The notes beneath the pieces are model-generated. The model saw only the letters and a program-made list of their open reading frames with translations, was not told the DNA's origin and searched no databases. The position numbers were made by a program, and so were the translations under genes. Positions 1-12,800 of a stretch of 64,000 nt of DNA are shown here, one piece after another (positions within the stretch are counted from its first letter, which is position 1; each line of letters begins with the position of its first letter). The DNA comes from Trichuris trichiura (lineage: Eukaryota; Nematoda; Enoplea; Trichinellida; Trichuridae), in contig JBAJFE010000042.1 in assembly GCA_037903355.1 (NCBI GenBank), positions 3,112,001-3,176,000 of the forward strand. Direction: 5' to 3'.

Positions 1-75
1 TCCAACCTATTTCACGTTGCATTCATTATCTTTAGGCCTCCTTCATTACGCCTGGACCACCCGCGATCCTTGTTG

Positions 76-3000
76 ATGGCTGTTGGTGACTGCGAATTTG
101 TTGGCTGTCAAACCCCATCAATGCCGTGGTCACTTAGCAGTGAATTGCTTCAGTCCGTTTCTGCGGAGGACAGCAGCACGTCGCCTCACGGCAGTTCCTC
201 TGCGATAGGTCCTTTTGTGTGGCCAGATGATGTTTCTGTGTGCAGTGGTTTGGAAGATGGAAGTTCGGCTTGTAAAGACTTAAATATTTCTGCGTCTACT
301 GGCACTGACGATGAACTGGCTCGTCGGGTGGGTTCTATCTTGCTCACAATTCTGGAAGACGATTCATCTAGTGACGCGGCGCAGCATTCCAATTGTCTGT
401 CCGATGAATTCCAGAAAATGTTACCTTCTGAATCTACGGGACCGTTTTCTCCTCTTTGCGGGTCTTGCCTTTCCGGTGAGAAATGTACCAGCCCAGTAGA
501 CAAGGCGCTGCTTTCTGATATAATTGGCGACAGTTCATCTGGACCTGTCTCAGCGATGCCTGAAACTTTTCCGAGCGATTCTTCTTCGTCTTTTCTTCCG
601 CCTGTGGTAGAGCAGTTGGTTCGCTTACAAATGACGCAGACAGCAAGCCCTTCCAATAATGGCGATACGTGGTCATCTTCAAAATCTTCAACGGACTGCC
701 TTCTTTCAGACTGCTTTCCTCGTCGAAATCAAATACGTCTGACTGGTGATGATGATTTTAAATCAGAACTTGTGCTCGACACAACCATGTTAAAACCGTG
801 TGTTCGTACCTCGTCAGTTCACGAGTATCAGCAGTTCCGAAATTATTCGTCACTAGTTCCACCTATTGAGACACCGATTCATAGTTGGTCTAGTGAAAGC
901 CGCTGGTATTCACCAAAACATTTAGTCGCAAAATCTAGGGAACCTCCACCAACCAAAGGTTGGACAAATAGTTCGGCACACACATGGATGCCTGTGGAGA
1001 AGGATAACAGAGATTCATTTTGTGCACAGACTTCCTTTGACTCCGGAATTTGTGAGGACATCTCGTGGTCAGTGCCCTGTCATCAGGCACCCTTTAATGC
1101 GCTGCATTCTCATACTGATTATGATTCTGCTGCTGTAGAAATGCCATTTCGTCAGTTCGTCAATCATAGTTTGGATTATGGAATCAGGCCTCACCTTTGT
1201 TCACCATCGACAACGATGCTAAACGTTTGTTCGGACGATTGGCCTTGGCAAGAGGTTTGTCGTACGCGTAGGTTATCTCCTCCTACCCTTCCATCTAATA
1301 ATTGGACCGGGATACCACTCTGTTGTGAATTTGCTCCCTTTTTTCCTCAACCATGGCTTCAAATGACGAGCTGTTCAAGGCAACTTGTGCCTAACGCAAA
1401 GTTAATTAGGTAAGTGCAGGTACTTTTGTTGCAAAATTCAAATTTTGTTAACTTTCAGACGAAATAGCAACGCTGCGATTGAACTGCACTTTAACTTAGA
1501 AGAGTGCTTGGACGAATATAGACTGTTGGAAAAAGAACGTAAGAAGGTACTGATATAAACATTCTTTTTTACTTTGTACTGTAATGTATAATTCGTAAAC
1601 GGCAGTACTGTAAAATTTTGCGAGGTGCTTGAGTAAAAGTTTCAAGTGCGCCCTGGATCTGTTTGAGTCTGACACCTTGTTCCATGCTTGCCTGTAGATG
1701 AAGACATGCTTTAATTTTCTAGTAAAGGTAACGAGATGGTGTGTGCACCTCTGGTTAAATGTGTTGGAGCAGATAGAAATGTTTTCAACACTAGATGTGC
1801 CAATTCAATCTTGACCGTTTTTTATTTTGATTATTCTTTCGCTTCACGTTACTGTTAGTTTCTGATCAAAAAATCATTGGCGGCCGACCTTTAATTGCGT
1901 TAACTATTAGTACCTAAGCATTTTGCCCCTTTGTTTTAAGCCAGGGCGAGTTTTTTGAGCTTTGAGACTACATTAAGTGTATTGGAACATTTTTATGTTG
2001 TTAGTTGGCGAACACACGGAAGTTGGAATGTTCTTTTTTAGACCTTTAATGATATTTTTTCCATCTTCTGACGAAAAAACCATTTGTAGCGGGATATTGA
2101 AATTTCTTCTGGTTTTTAAACGGTTACAGTTCCCCGTGACCGCGAAAAAAACTACAGAATGCTTGAAGGACAATGTACTTTTAAAAAAATGCTGTATTAA
2201 ATCCCATTGTGCTCGAGTGTGCAGTCTTGCACCTCTGTAACAGTAGGATGCCTATTCTCCTGGCGTGTCTAGCCTTCATTGTGTAAGTAAAAGTTTACGT
2301 AATAAATTTGTGACAATTAAGCGGTTTAAAAAAACAAAAGTATCTATTCGCTGTAGCATTCATTTATAAGTCGTATTGGTTTTAGACGGAAGCAGATTTA
2401 GCGCGAAACAATCTTGGGAAGAAGATCAATAGCTCCAATAATTTGCCAATACCTCGCTTACCACTGGCCCCAACGAAAATTGATCGGATGCTAGTGGACT
2501 TCTTTCGTGAGCATGCCAGGGTAAGTTTCCCGTTTCCAACGTGTTTTGTCTAAGAGAACAGTGACCATTGCAAACGAGAGAGTAGGCCAAGTAATTCGTT
2601 TTCATTTTCGGAACAAGCTATTCTTTATGGTAACTACGGAACGAAGTTCAAAATCTGAAAAACAGAAAGCAGCATTTACTGGACAATTTGCTGATGTAAT
2701 AACAACACAGGTTCAGTGATATGAAGTTCCTCTTTTCTGTTAAGCGTTTTACCAGTTGAAGTGCGCAGACGTTTTAGACCGTTTGTTCAGTCGCGAGCGT
2801 GAACTTTGACGTCGCATGCTCTAACGATGAAGCACTTAATGAGTAGTAACCATTGTTTTGCGCTGAAGTCCTCTGGTTGTCCCGTTACAAATAACAGCAT
2901 TATGAGTTTATCACAAATATGACGGAACAGCGCACATCTATCTTTAGTGCAAAAAATAAACAGCCAACTTTCGTGCTGGGGGTTGTCCCGTCAATAACGT

Positions 3001-3792
3001 TGGTGAAGTTTCATTGTTCGAAATCGCTTGATTTTTATTGACGTTGTTTAGTAAGTCTGAATAATTAGGTGAAATAAGTTGCGTATGTATGGGAGCTTAT
3101 TAGGGAAAAGAACCAACATTAATCAGGTGAAACGAATGTGTTCAAAATTTCCTACAACTTGCTGTAACATTTAAAAGATAGAAGTGACAGTAACGCTCTT
3201 TAATGAATGGGCTTTTTGGAAATAAGTTGCGAAGCAGCACGCTTTGACGCACACCGTTCGACGGTTGCTGTGCCTATATGATTCGTATTTATTGATGCCG
3301 GTGTCTGCCTTATGACCGCCGTCAGTGAACGGCCCTCTTTTGGCTCAGACCAGTGTCCATTATGATTCCCCAGTTGTGTTTCATATACCGTATATTACGG
3401 CCTATAAGAACACCCCTCTACCTAAGTAATGGGTAGTAATGATTGGCCCAGTTAATCACTTAGTGAGTCTAATTGAGGTAGAAAAATTGCTGTTCAGCTC
3501 ATATGACTAATAAGTCGAATGCGAGCCTAGGAAGTACCAACTGGGCCAATTATTACAACCCATTACTTAGGTAGAGGGGTGTTCTTATAGACCGTAATAT
3601 ACGGTATTTCCTATCAGAGGCGCTTCATTTCTCATGTTAGCACAATTCTTCAGGGGTTCCAATCCTTCTGGTACTTTACGTTTCTGCCAGGTATATTTCC
3701 ATTGACTTGCAACCATATACAGGGGTTCCCAACTTACAATGGGTTTGACAGCGGAGAACATTAGCTTCAAAATTTGTATTTTGATATTCATA

Positions 3793-3844
<52 letters not shown>

Positions 3845-6800
3845 AGATAGCTATTGAAAGAGATTTGCGAAGGCGGATCATCAGATTCAAGTGCTTTCGC
3901 TGGTTACAAAGAAATGTACATAAGAATATGCCAGAAGAGTATAGAAACAAAGTTTGATGTCTTTTTAACGCAACCTACTACTAATACGCTATCAATCATC
4001 ACAGAGATGCCTTTATTTTTTCAGCTATCATTAAGTCAAGCAGGGAAAAGACTTTGTCGACTTGTCACTATCGTATTACCGTGTTTGCCCCATAATAAGG
4101 CTAGGTCTTATATTTACTTTTCCTTGAAAAACATGAAAAGGCTTATTTTCCAGAGTTTTTTATATTTTCAGGTACCACACTTTACACTTGTTCATTTATT
4201 TATGTACAGAAGCTCACACAAATTGTAAATGTAAAGGGAAAAAAATATCGCAATTAGGGCTTATTCTCAGGGTTGGGCTTATACTAAAGAGCATCCTAAA
4301 AGTAATGCTGGGGTTTATTTTCAGGGAAAGTCTTATTATAGGAGGAACGCGGTACTATCTTTTTGCAAGTATCAATTGGGGACATCTCACGGATAAGCGT
4401 GTTCTTGTATGTGTATGCACGTTAATGTAATTGCCATACACGAAGTTCCATGCTGTTAACTCCCAAACAGGATTGACACATTATAAAGTAGGCTTGTAAG
4501 AAATGATTTTTCTCAACTGCAAGCTACTGCACGAACCTTTCACACTCAAGCGGTTCTAATCTTCGATATGGGTTCTTTATTGTTCCTCATATCCATTTAG
4601 CCGCCAGGACCTCCCCATCAAGGCAGTTCCCCTTTCCTGCGCTGAAATCCGTTCAATGATGGGCAGATTAACTTTACCTTTGCATAACCCTAAACGCAAA
4701 TGTATATTAGTGATGGCGTTGAACGAGTTTGTGGCCAACGGAGACTAATGATGAAACTACCACTAGTAAACCAATGCCTTCTTGGTACGGTTCAGCATTA
4801 AATGCATTGATTACGCGTTCTGACTTAGGATGCAGCGCTTGGAACGAAAAGCATCGTAAGCGGGGGAAAAACCTTTATATTATCAAGTGACTATCGCCTA
4901 TGAGCAATTTCTTTTTGATACATTTCAGAGTCCATTATTTTTTCCTAGCTGTGTTTCCATGGGTTTCTTTCCTCGCGTTTTCTCTTTCATGCCGTCCCGT
5001 TTCCGCATTGACTAATTGCGATGCGATATGCTTCCACGGGTTACGTTTCCATGGTCTGTGCCCATACGTTTCAGCAAACTAACTTTCATTCGATTATTCG
5101 CTTACAATTTTCTTCCTTCAGCGATGTTCTTTTCCACTGTTCTGCAATAATGCGGCTCGACTAACGAACGTTTTCACGCGGCAGCATTTGTTGCGGGTAG
5201 GTTTCCGTGAGCTTGAGCTGAGAACCAGATCTCTCGTCCCTCTGTCTTGAATGTTTGGAAATTATGCGGTTCGTTTCGCGGACCGAAAGTCATACCCAAA
5301 TATCCGAGAACGCTGAAAGGTGCATAATGAGCCCAGTTCCTTCGGTTGCCATAAACATTCTTTGTTCAAGAAGTTCCATGAGGATATTAGTCAAAATGGG
5401 TACCAGTAGACATTCAATGGGGCTCCGTCGCTCAGTGCGCACAAACTTTTCTGGCATCTGAGGCAGTTCGTTTGGGTCATGCAGGGACGGATAAGTCTAA
5501 TAACGCGAAATGTGTTCTGCTTGGTCCTATGTTTCAGGTCTGTATTTTAAGGATCAGAACTTTTAAGACTAAGAGCTGTTTGTATCTACACACCGTAGGT
5601 ATCCGCTTAGCATACCTGCTCACAGAAACGTCATCTTTGTCAACGCGACGTCCTAGAGCCTCATTACGGAGGTGACTTTTGCTTTTAACATGGAATTATT
5701 TCTTATGGTCAATGGTCTTACCGTGTCTTTTAATGTATGAACACAAGTTTGGTGTTTAACCTTTTATATTGGCTAAAGCAGGCTGACTTAGCATTTGTGA
5801 TTAATGAGTTGAAGGGCAAAAAGTTGCTGCATCTTTTTTGAAGAACGGGTCTAGTCTATATTCGGCCCTCCGTCGGCTGAGGCGATAATTTCAAAAGAGG
5901 TCAAATGCAGATTAAGGAGCAATGGAACAGTACGTTTGCCGGCCATCTTCTCCTGCCCTAGCCTAAGCCCAAGCCTAAGCATAAGGTGTATGGGTCAAAA
6001 ACCTCCTGCATTCACTAATCACGCTACGCTAATCACACTTAAGTACGCAATATCGTCGCGTATTCCCGTTTAAAGTTATAGCCTAAGCCGACGGAAGGGG
6101 GGGGGGCGAATTCGGACTAGATCCCGAACTACGCCTGTTTGAGGATAACGTCCGTAATGAGTCAGGTCTGCAATTTTTTGAATTCATTTTCTGAAATTCC
6201 AAAATTGTTTCGAAAGACAGGATGTCTTTTAACAGGCTTGAATAGTTTCATAGTAGATCTTCAGATTCACGGGTTTGCCCTGTTTGGTGTATCTGTAAGT
6301 AAACTTCAAAATGCCCTACCAACGGATGGATGAGCAAATTGTAAGAGAAAATACAGAACAATTTGTAAACCGTACGTTTCGAAACTGCTCGTGTTCCGTC
6401 GTCAGCAGTGTTAGGGAGTCAGCAGTAACTCCCCAACACTGCTGACGACGGAACACGAGCAGTACCGAAACGTACGGTATACAAATTGTTCTGTATTTTC
6501 TCTTACAATTTGCTCACCCATTCGTTGGTAGGGCATTTTGAAGTTTACTTACAGATACATCCAACAGGCCAAATCCGTGAATCTGAAGATCTACTATGAA
6601 ATTCCAAAATATTTTATTACCAAGAAATCAGAACCTACAAACGAGGTGAAGAAGTGAACAAAATTTGTTTTTATCCTTTCGAGCGCTTTTGTATTCTAGG
6701 CAGCTGTCGAGTCATTTGGGGGCTAACCGAAACGCTTGCTCAGATTCACGTCAGCTCTAGACAACACTTCTACACTTGTGTTTTTAAGAACGTTGACGGG

Positions 6801-9800
6801 GTGGCTTTTCTAGTTTCTAAGCCTGCGTGGAATCCGTGCAAGAAAACGTTGAGGCAGTGAGACTAGTGCACTCGGTGGCTATTCAATAGTCCCCTTTCTA
6901 ATTCAAGAAAAGGGAATTTCATCGTTGACATAGTTCCGCACAGACGTTGCACTATCATCTGATGTCTCATCGTGCATGAACTGAAGATCCGGAGCCTTCA
7001 TCAACGGCACCACATTTTCCTTTAACATCTCTAGCAAGAACCAGCGGTAACACTTTCGCCAAAAAAGCCTCCAAGGTCCACCCAGAGTAAAGTCCCGTCT
7101 AAAATGTTATTTTAGGAGCGTTCACTTACATTGTCTGCGTTAAATTTTTGTCAGACCAGTACACAACATTATGTCGCCTGACTTAAACGTTCAGCTCGAA
7201 TATTGTCTCATTAGAGCAGAAAATTTTGCGATTATCTATCTCCTTGAGCTGTGCAAAAGTGCTTCACAAAATTCGGATCTAGTCTGAATTCGGCCCTCCG
7301 TCGCCTGAGGCGATAACTTCAAACGGCAATGCGCGACGATATTGCGTACTGAAGTGTGATTAGCGCAGCGTGATTAGTGAATGCAGGAGGTTATTGACCC
7401 ATAAACCTTATGTTTAGGCTTAGGCTTAGGCTAGGGCAGGAGATGGCCGACAAACGTATTGTTCCATTGTTCCTTAATCCGTATTTGACTTCTTTCGAAG
7501 TTATCGCCTCAGCCGACAGAGGGCCGAATTCGGACTAGACCCCAAAATTCTATTCTGTGTACTAGACAAGCATTTTAGGACTTGTAGCCCTCTTGCAGAA
7601 TGCGGCGAGCACTGGTTCACGAAACTGTTTTTCACGGGGTGAGTCGACGGTGTGGCTTCTTTGGAGTGCACTCACTATGGAGCGTTGAAAATACGTTTTT
7701 AAGTGCTGAGTACATTCGTTTTTTTTTCAAAGCGTTACGTGGTTTTGAAGGAGGGACGCTAAGCAGGACTCATTCCGCGTCCTTTCTTGCTACAAAAACT
7801 TTTAGTTTTTTTTGTTCACAGTGGCTACAGCTTGATCTCCCATTGCGTGGGCTTCGACGTATCCTGCTTGCCCAAAACCAGTGATAATGTTCTCAATGTT
7901 TCTTAGCTTCTGGTAGCTTAGTCTAAGAAATTTTGACATCTTGCGATCTCCGCGGAATTGCGTTGGGATTTACAGCATTATTTTACCCCTGCAATGTGCT
8001 CCTGATAAACTGTTTTAAACTGGAAGCAACTTGTTCTCTAGGTTATCAAGTGAAGTGTAGCAATGAATATCGTGTCATTATATTCGCGTACCTTTGCACT
8101 GTCTTGAACCTTCAAAAATTAATGTTTTTTCACCAAGTTGACGTTGCTCTTTAGATGAAAGTATCAAATTTTAGACGCTTTACACTCTGTTAACTACATG
8201 AGATCATCTAGAGCAGTGATTATCAGTAACCCTTTGAAAGTCCAGGGGGCCCAAATCGCCAAGGGGACCCTTTTGAGCTGTGGGGGTACGTGCTCCATCT
8301 GGGCGATAGTGTTGAAGTGCATAAGAAGGTATGGCCAGCGGGTCAGATATTGTGCCACTTGCCTAGGAGAAAGCTGCGTGCTGTTGCGTCCCACAATTCT
8401 GATTAGCCGGAAGAGAGGACCAGAGGGAGGGAGCCGGCTCGGAGATAAGAAAATAAATGTTTGACACACTATCCGGAAAACGCTTTCTCCACAGAACTTC
8501 GTGCAGCATTATGACGTCCGGGCTACCCTCCGTCTTCGCATCCAGCCAATCAGCACGCTTGAAATCGACTAATCAGAATTGGGGACCCAGACGCTCAGAA
8601 ACGTTCACGGGGGCCCTAGCGACCCTGATCTTGAGAAACACTGATCTAGAGTGTTTATTAACTCTCACTGATGGTACTCATAGAATCGCGTTTAAGTAGC
8701 TTAGCAAGAATCACTGATAGTGTATGTAGAGGAAGAACTCCGTATCCATGGTTTCTCTCTTGCCTGCCCACGCACTTTAATATTACGCACTTCGCTGCTT
8801 GCATAGGAATTTTAAGTGGTTCTCGCCGTTTCTGCATGTGCGAATCGAATTAATCATTAAACTAGTCAGCTTATTCATTTAGTTATTGTAGATTTTTATT
8901 TGCTTCTTTATGACAAGGACTGCTCTCCTCTGTAGTCAGGCAAGCATAGCAAACAACGTAAAGCAAGCTTGAGGGATTTCTGAGAGCCGCTCGGTCACAT
9001 TTATATTGTCATGATGGCCGCACAGGCGACTACTCAAGTCTTTTAATAGAAATTACGAACCTTTGCGTTTTTTACTCAGGTTGACAATAGCCTAAGTGGG
9101 ATCGTCAGCTGAAGCGTAATAAGAAATTGCGGTCGACAGATTAATCTTTGCGCTTAGTTATCCGCTTGGCAGATTGACTGTAGCTAGGTAGGGGTGTCTG
9201 TCCGCCGGTATGCACTAGTGTCACTGTGACAGCGTTCAGAGACGGTAGTGACGGAGGTCATAATGCGCAGTTGGTGAGTTTGCAAGTTAAATGTTAGGGA
9301 AACAGCTTTGGTTTTAGGCAGATGCAGTCGCCAAATCGTAGGGAATAATCGAAGCGTCAGATTCGGTATGACCGCTGCTAGTGATGGGCTGTTCAAAGAA
9401 GAGCTCCTCTTACATCGATCGGTGATTGCATGTACTTTTTACTGGAGCAGAGCGTTGCGCGCGGCCAATAGGAAATGACAGTACATGTTTATTGGAGTGC
9501 ATATGAGAGTCATACGGGTGGGTGCAACGTGGCAATGTCGTTCAGAATTCCGTCGGTCTCTTTTCACCGGGTCCTCTCCTCCACATCAACTCGCGGAAGT
9601 GCAGAAGCGTGCTTCAGCGCGTGCCTCACCTTCGCCTATGCAAACGCTTATCCTGGGACTACATCGGTTTGACAGTGTGTGTGCGCTCCGCTGGAGGGCT
9701 TCACAAAGTGTAACTTGAGGTTCACCGTAAGGTGCTCGAACTGATGTTCAGCAAGGCACCTGTAGGATTGCCACCCGTCCATTACGACAGTAGTCCTACG

Positions 9801-12800
9801 TCACATGTGACGTAGTATGATGGGAAGCAAGGTATCAGACAAGCGACTGTCGACTAGTACGGCAAACGATCCACCGGTTTCGCGATACGTTCTGCCGAAT
9901 ATTCACTGGCACTCTATTTCGCAGGTGTCACAGTCTTTAGCCGTGCCCGTGCCCATCGGTTCCACTGTTCGACTTCAAGAGCGGGTTACTTCTTTGTGTT
10001 TTGATTTAGGCTTAGGCGAGAAGCAAAACGACACGGAACGGACGGAACCCCTCCATCTCACTGACGACGGGATTAGAGCGTTTCGAAAGCTTTGAAAATA
10101 AAGTTGAGTGCATTGGTCCTGTTCAATTTTTTCCTAATAATCGCTCACCCACCCGCTGGTAGAGCAATTGTTTCGTTTGAATTACAGATAAGAACGGGAA
10201 AAGCCGTAAAAAATCTGAAAAATTATATATATAAATTTAATAGATTATGAAAATATGTATAGTAAAATATATACAGTCGGCCCTCCTTTTCCGCGGTTAA
10301 TTAGTCAAAATTTTGAGCGTTATCATACCTAGTAATCCTTCGAAGCTTGGTGCTACAGGATCTAGCTACCCGATAAAGACATCAATGAGACTGCGCTTGT
10401 CCAATGGGGCCAGCCATCGGAGTTCGGGCCCTTAAACACAAGAAAGGATGAAAGTAAGATGCTCTTTCTTAAACGCCTGCGAATCGCCTTGCGTTAATGT
10501 GCTAAGCGATGTACTGGTGCGCGGAAAGGGTACAGAGCAGGGGAAATATAAAATACATAGGTGCACTTAAGCAGAAATAGCGAACATCACACAGAACACA
10601 TCAACATAGAGCAAAACGTCTACGGCAGAAACGTTTGGGGTATCATGTATCAATTTACCCACTTTCAGTAGATGGGCGTTGCTCTCCTGGAGAACAGCCA
10701 GTCCTATGGTTTCTTGAACTTGTTGGTAGCAGAACTTCTCGCCTTAAAATGTTAGTCTTCGCAGCTGCTGGAGTTTTATTTAAAAACGTTGTTATAGGGA
10801 GCTGTATCTGCCTTTTCTTCGCTTTATCGAATAAATCTTGTAGCGGCTTTAACGAAACCGTTATTCCTCGTATAACGATGATGCCATGTTCCATGGACGG
10901 ATCTTAGTCAAGAATCATATCCTTTAGGACCTGCGCTTGCCGGAAAATACTGGCAAGCTTTTGCAGCGTCCAATCTGAGGGTGTCTGAGCTTCTCTATCT
11001 TCCATAATGTCATCGTCGTCGTCACTGCCCTTAGGTGATTGCATCAGTTCTTCGACTTCCTTGTTGGTGAAGGGTTCTCCACAATCTTCTGTGTGCTTCC
11101 TGGTATTTTCTTCTATCATGTCGAAGAAACCTTCACCTCCCAACTCCTTGGCAATATTCACTATGTCAACGACCTCCTCATCGATGGCACCTAAATCCTC
11201 TCATTCACTGACTGCGTCTTCCCACAAAAGTTTCCATCAACCACTGACTGTTCTAGGCTTTATCTCGTGTACAGCCGTGGAAAAGGTAACGGCACTATTT
11301 CACGCCGGACGAACCGCGTTGTATAGAACCCAGCGGATAACGAGGGCCGACTATATACATATATACATACATACATGCATACATATATATATTTTTTTTA
11401 TGTACGTAAGCATGAAAATGGAAATACGAGGGTTGTTCGAAAAGTTCCCGGAACAACTAAATAGAAACTTTTTCTGCAATGATATCAAACCTATTTCTGA
11501 ACGTATCTTCCGTCAACCTCTGGGCACTTTTGCAGACATTATCTCCCCCTCCGCAGAGCTTCCTTGTAGAATCCTGCAGGCTACATATTGCAGCAGATCG
11601 AGACGGCGCGTTTAGCGTGATCCGTTGACTCGAACAGCGAGTCCTTTAAATGTTCTTTCAACTTTGAGAAGATAACATTTCTGATGGAGCTGGATCTGGA
11701 CTGCAGGGCGGGTGTGAAATGACTTCCTACCGAAACTCACGAAGAACAGTCCTCACTGTCCTTCGCGAATGAGCTGGCGCGTTATCATGATGGAAAAAGA
11801 CACCAAGGTGCAATTTGCCACGCCGTTTTCTTGCCAGTGCGGTCTTTAATTTTCGCAATCATGCTTTGTAATAACTCGCCATGATTGCTTGCTCCCCTTC
11901 GAGGAAGTCAGAATTACTTCGTTGGAGTCTTAGATTATGGTCGCCATAACCTTTCTAGCCGACCACTGCTTTGATTGGATCTTACTGTTGCGGTCATATT
12001 GGTAGATTCACGTTTCGTGTCCCGTGACTGTACGGTCAAAAAACCTGGTCTGATTTGCTTTAATCTTCGTTAAAAGCTCCTGAGGAAGGTTAACGTGTCA
12101 AACTAGCTGTTCTTTCGCGCAACGTTTTCCTGACCCACGGAGCTAAAAGCTTCTTAGAACCAAGGATTTCATGCAGTTTTCTAAATGTTGAAGGGAGGGA
12201 AATCCCACCCATTCTAGCAGTTTTCTGAATGGTAATTCCGCGGTCTCCTTCCACTAGGTTCCGGACAACGGCCTCGATTCCTTCGCTCGTTGCTGTTGCT
12301 GGTCTTCCTGCTTTCCGGTCGTCTTCGATGGACTCTCTACCCTCCTTGAAATGCATTATCTACTCAAAGGCAGTCGATTTAGGTGGTGCACTACTTCCGT
12401 AAACCTGCTGCAAAAATTGAATAATCTTCCTCGGCTGCCAACCAAGCTAGGATAGAAATTCAATGTTGGCTCGGATCTCAAAACGAAGATTTTCCCTATC
12501 GTGAGAAAAATGATTACTTTACGAGCAGCTTCTACCGCACTGTGCTGCGTCAGATAAGGCTCTCTCCGTACAAATCGGAAGATAACGGAAATAAGATTAA
12601 ACATGTTTTGACCCATCCGTTGGCGTCCTGCTAGGCACTGCACCGTCCTTGCGGGAGTTCTCTGAACATCCCTCATACAAATTTTGAAGCGACTGGGTTC
12701 TGCTATCAGTCCTGTCGATTTCTGTACTTCGTCAAGTCGTGGTCCCCCTGTACCTTTACCTGTTGTTCCGTACGTATGAAATGTTTAATTCATAAATAAG

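Noticed and set aside
186..656. Open frame of 156 codons on the minus strand
   Set aside because: It is the shadow of the Ser-rich exon 1 of the MEIOC-like gene; the plus frame is longer and splices into conserved sequence.
3585..3950. Minus-strand frame with a YIYIYI run
   Set aside because: Created by the AT microsatellite and the end of a MITE.
5954..7440. True telomere or chromosome end
   Set aside because: The TTAGGC arrays are two to three units long, lie within transposon copies with shared flanks, and are surrounded by ordinary sequence on both sides.
10904..11161. Host acidic protein gene
   Set aside because: The same acidic frame occurs in three copies with Tigger inverted ends, so it is a transposase tail.
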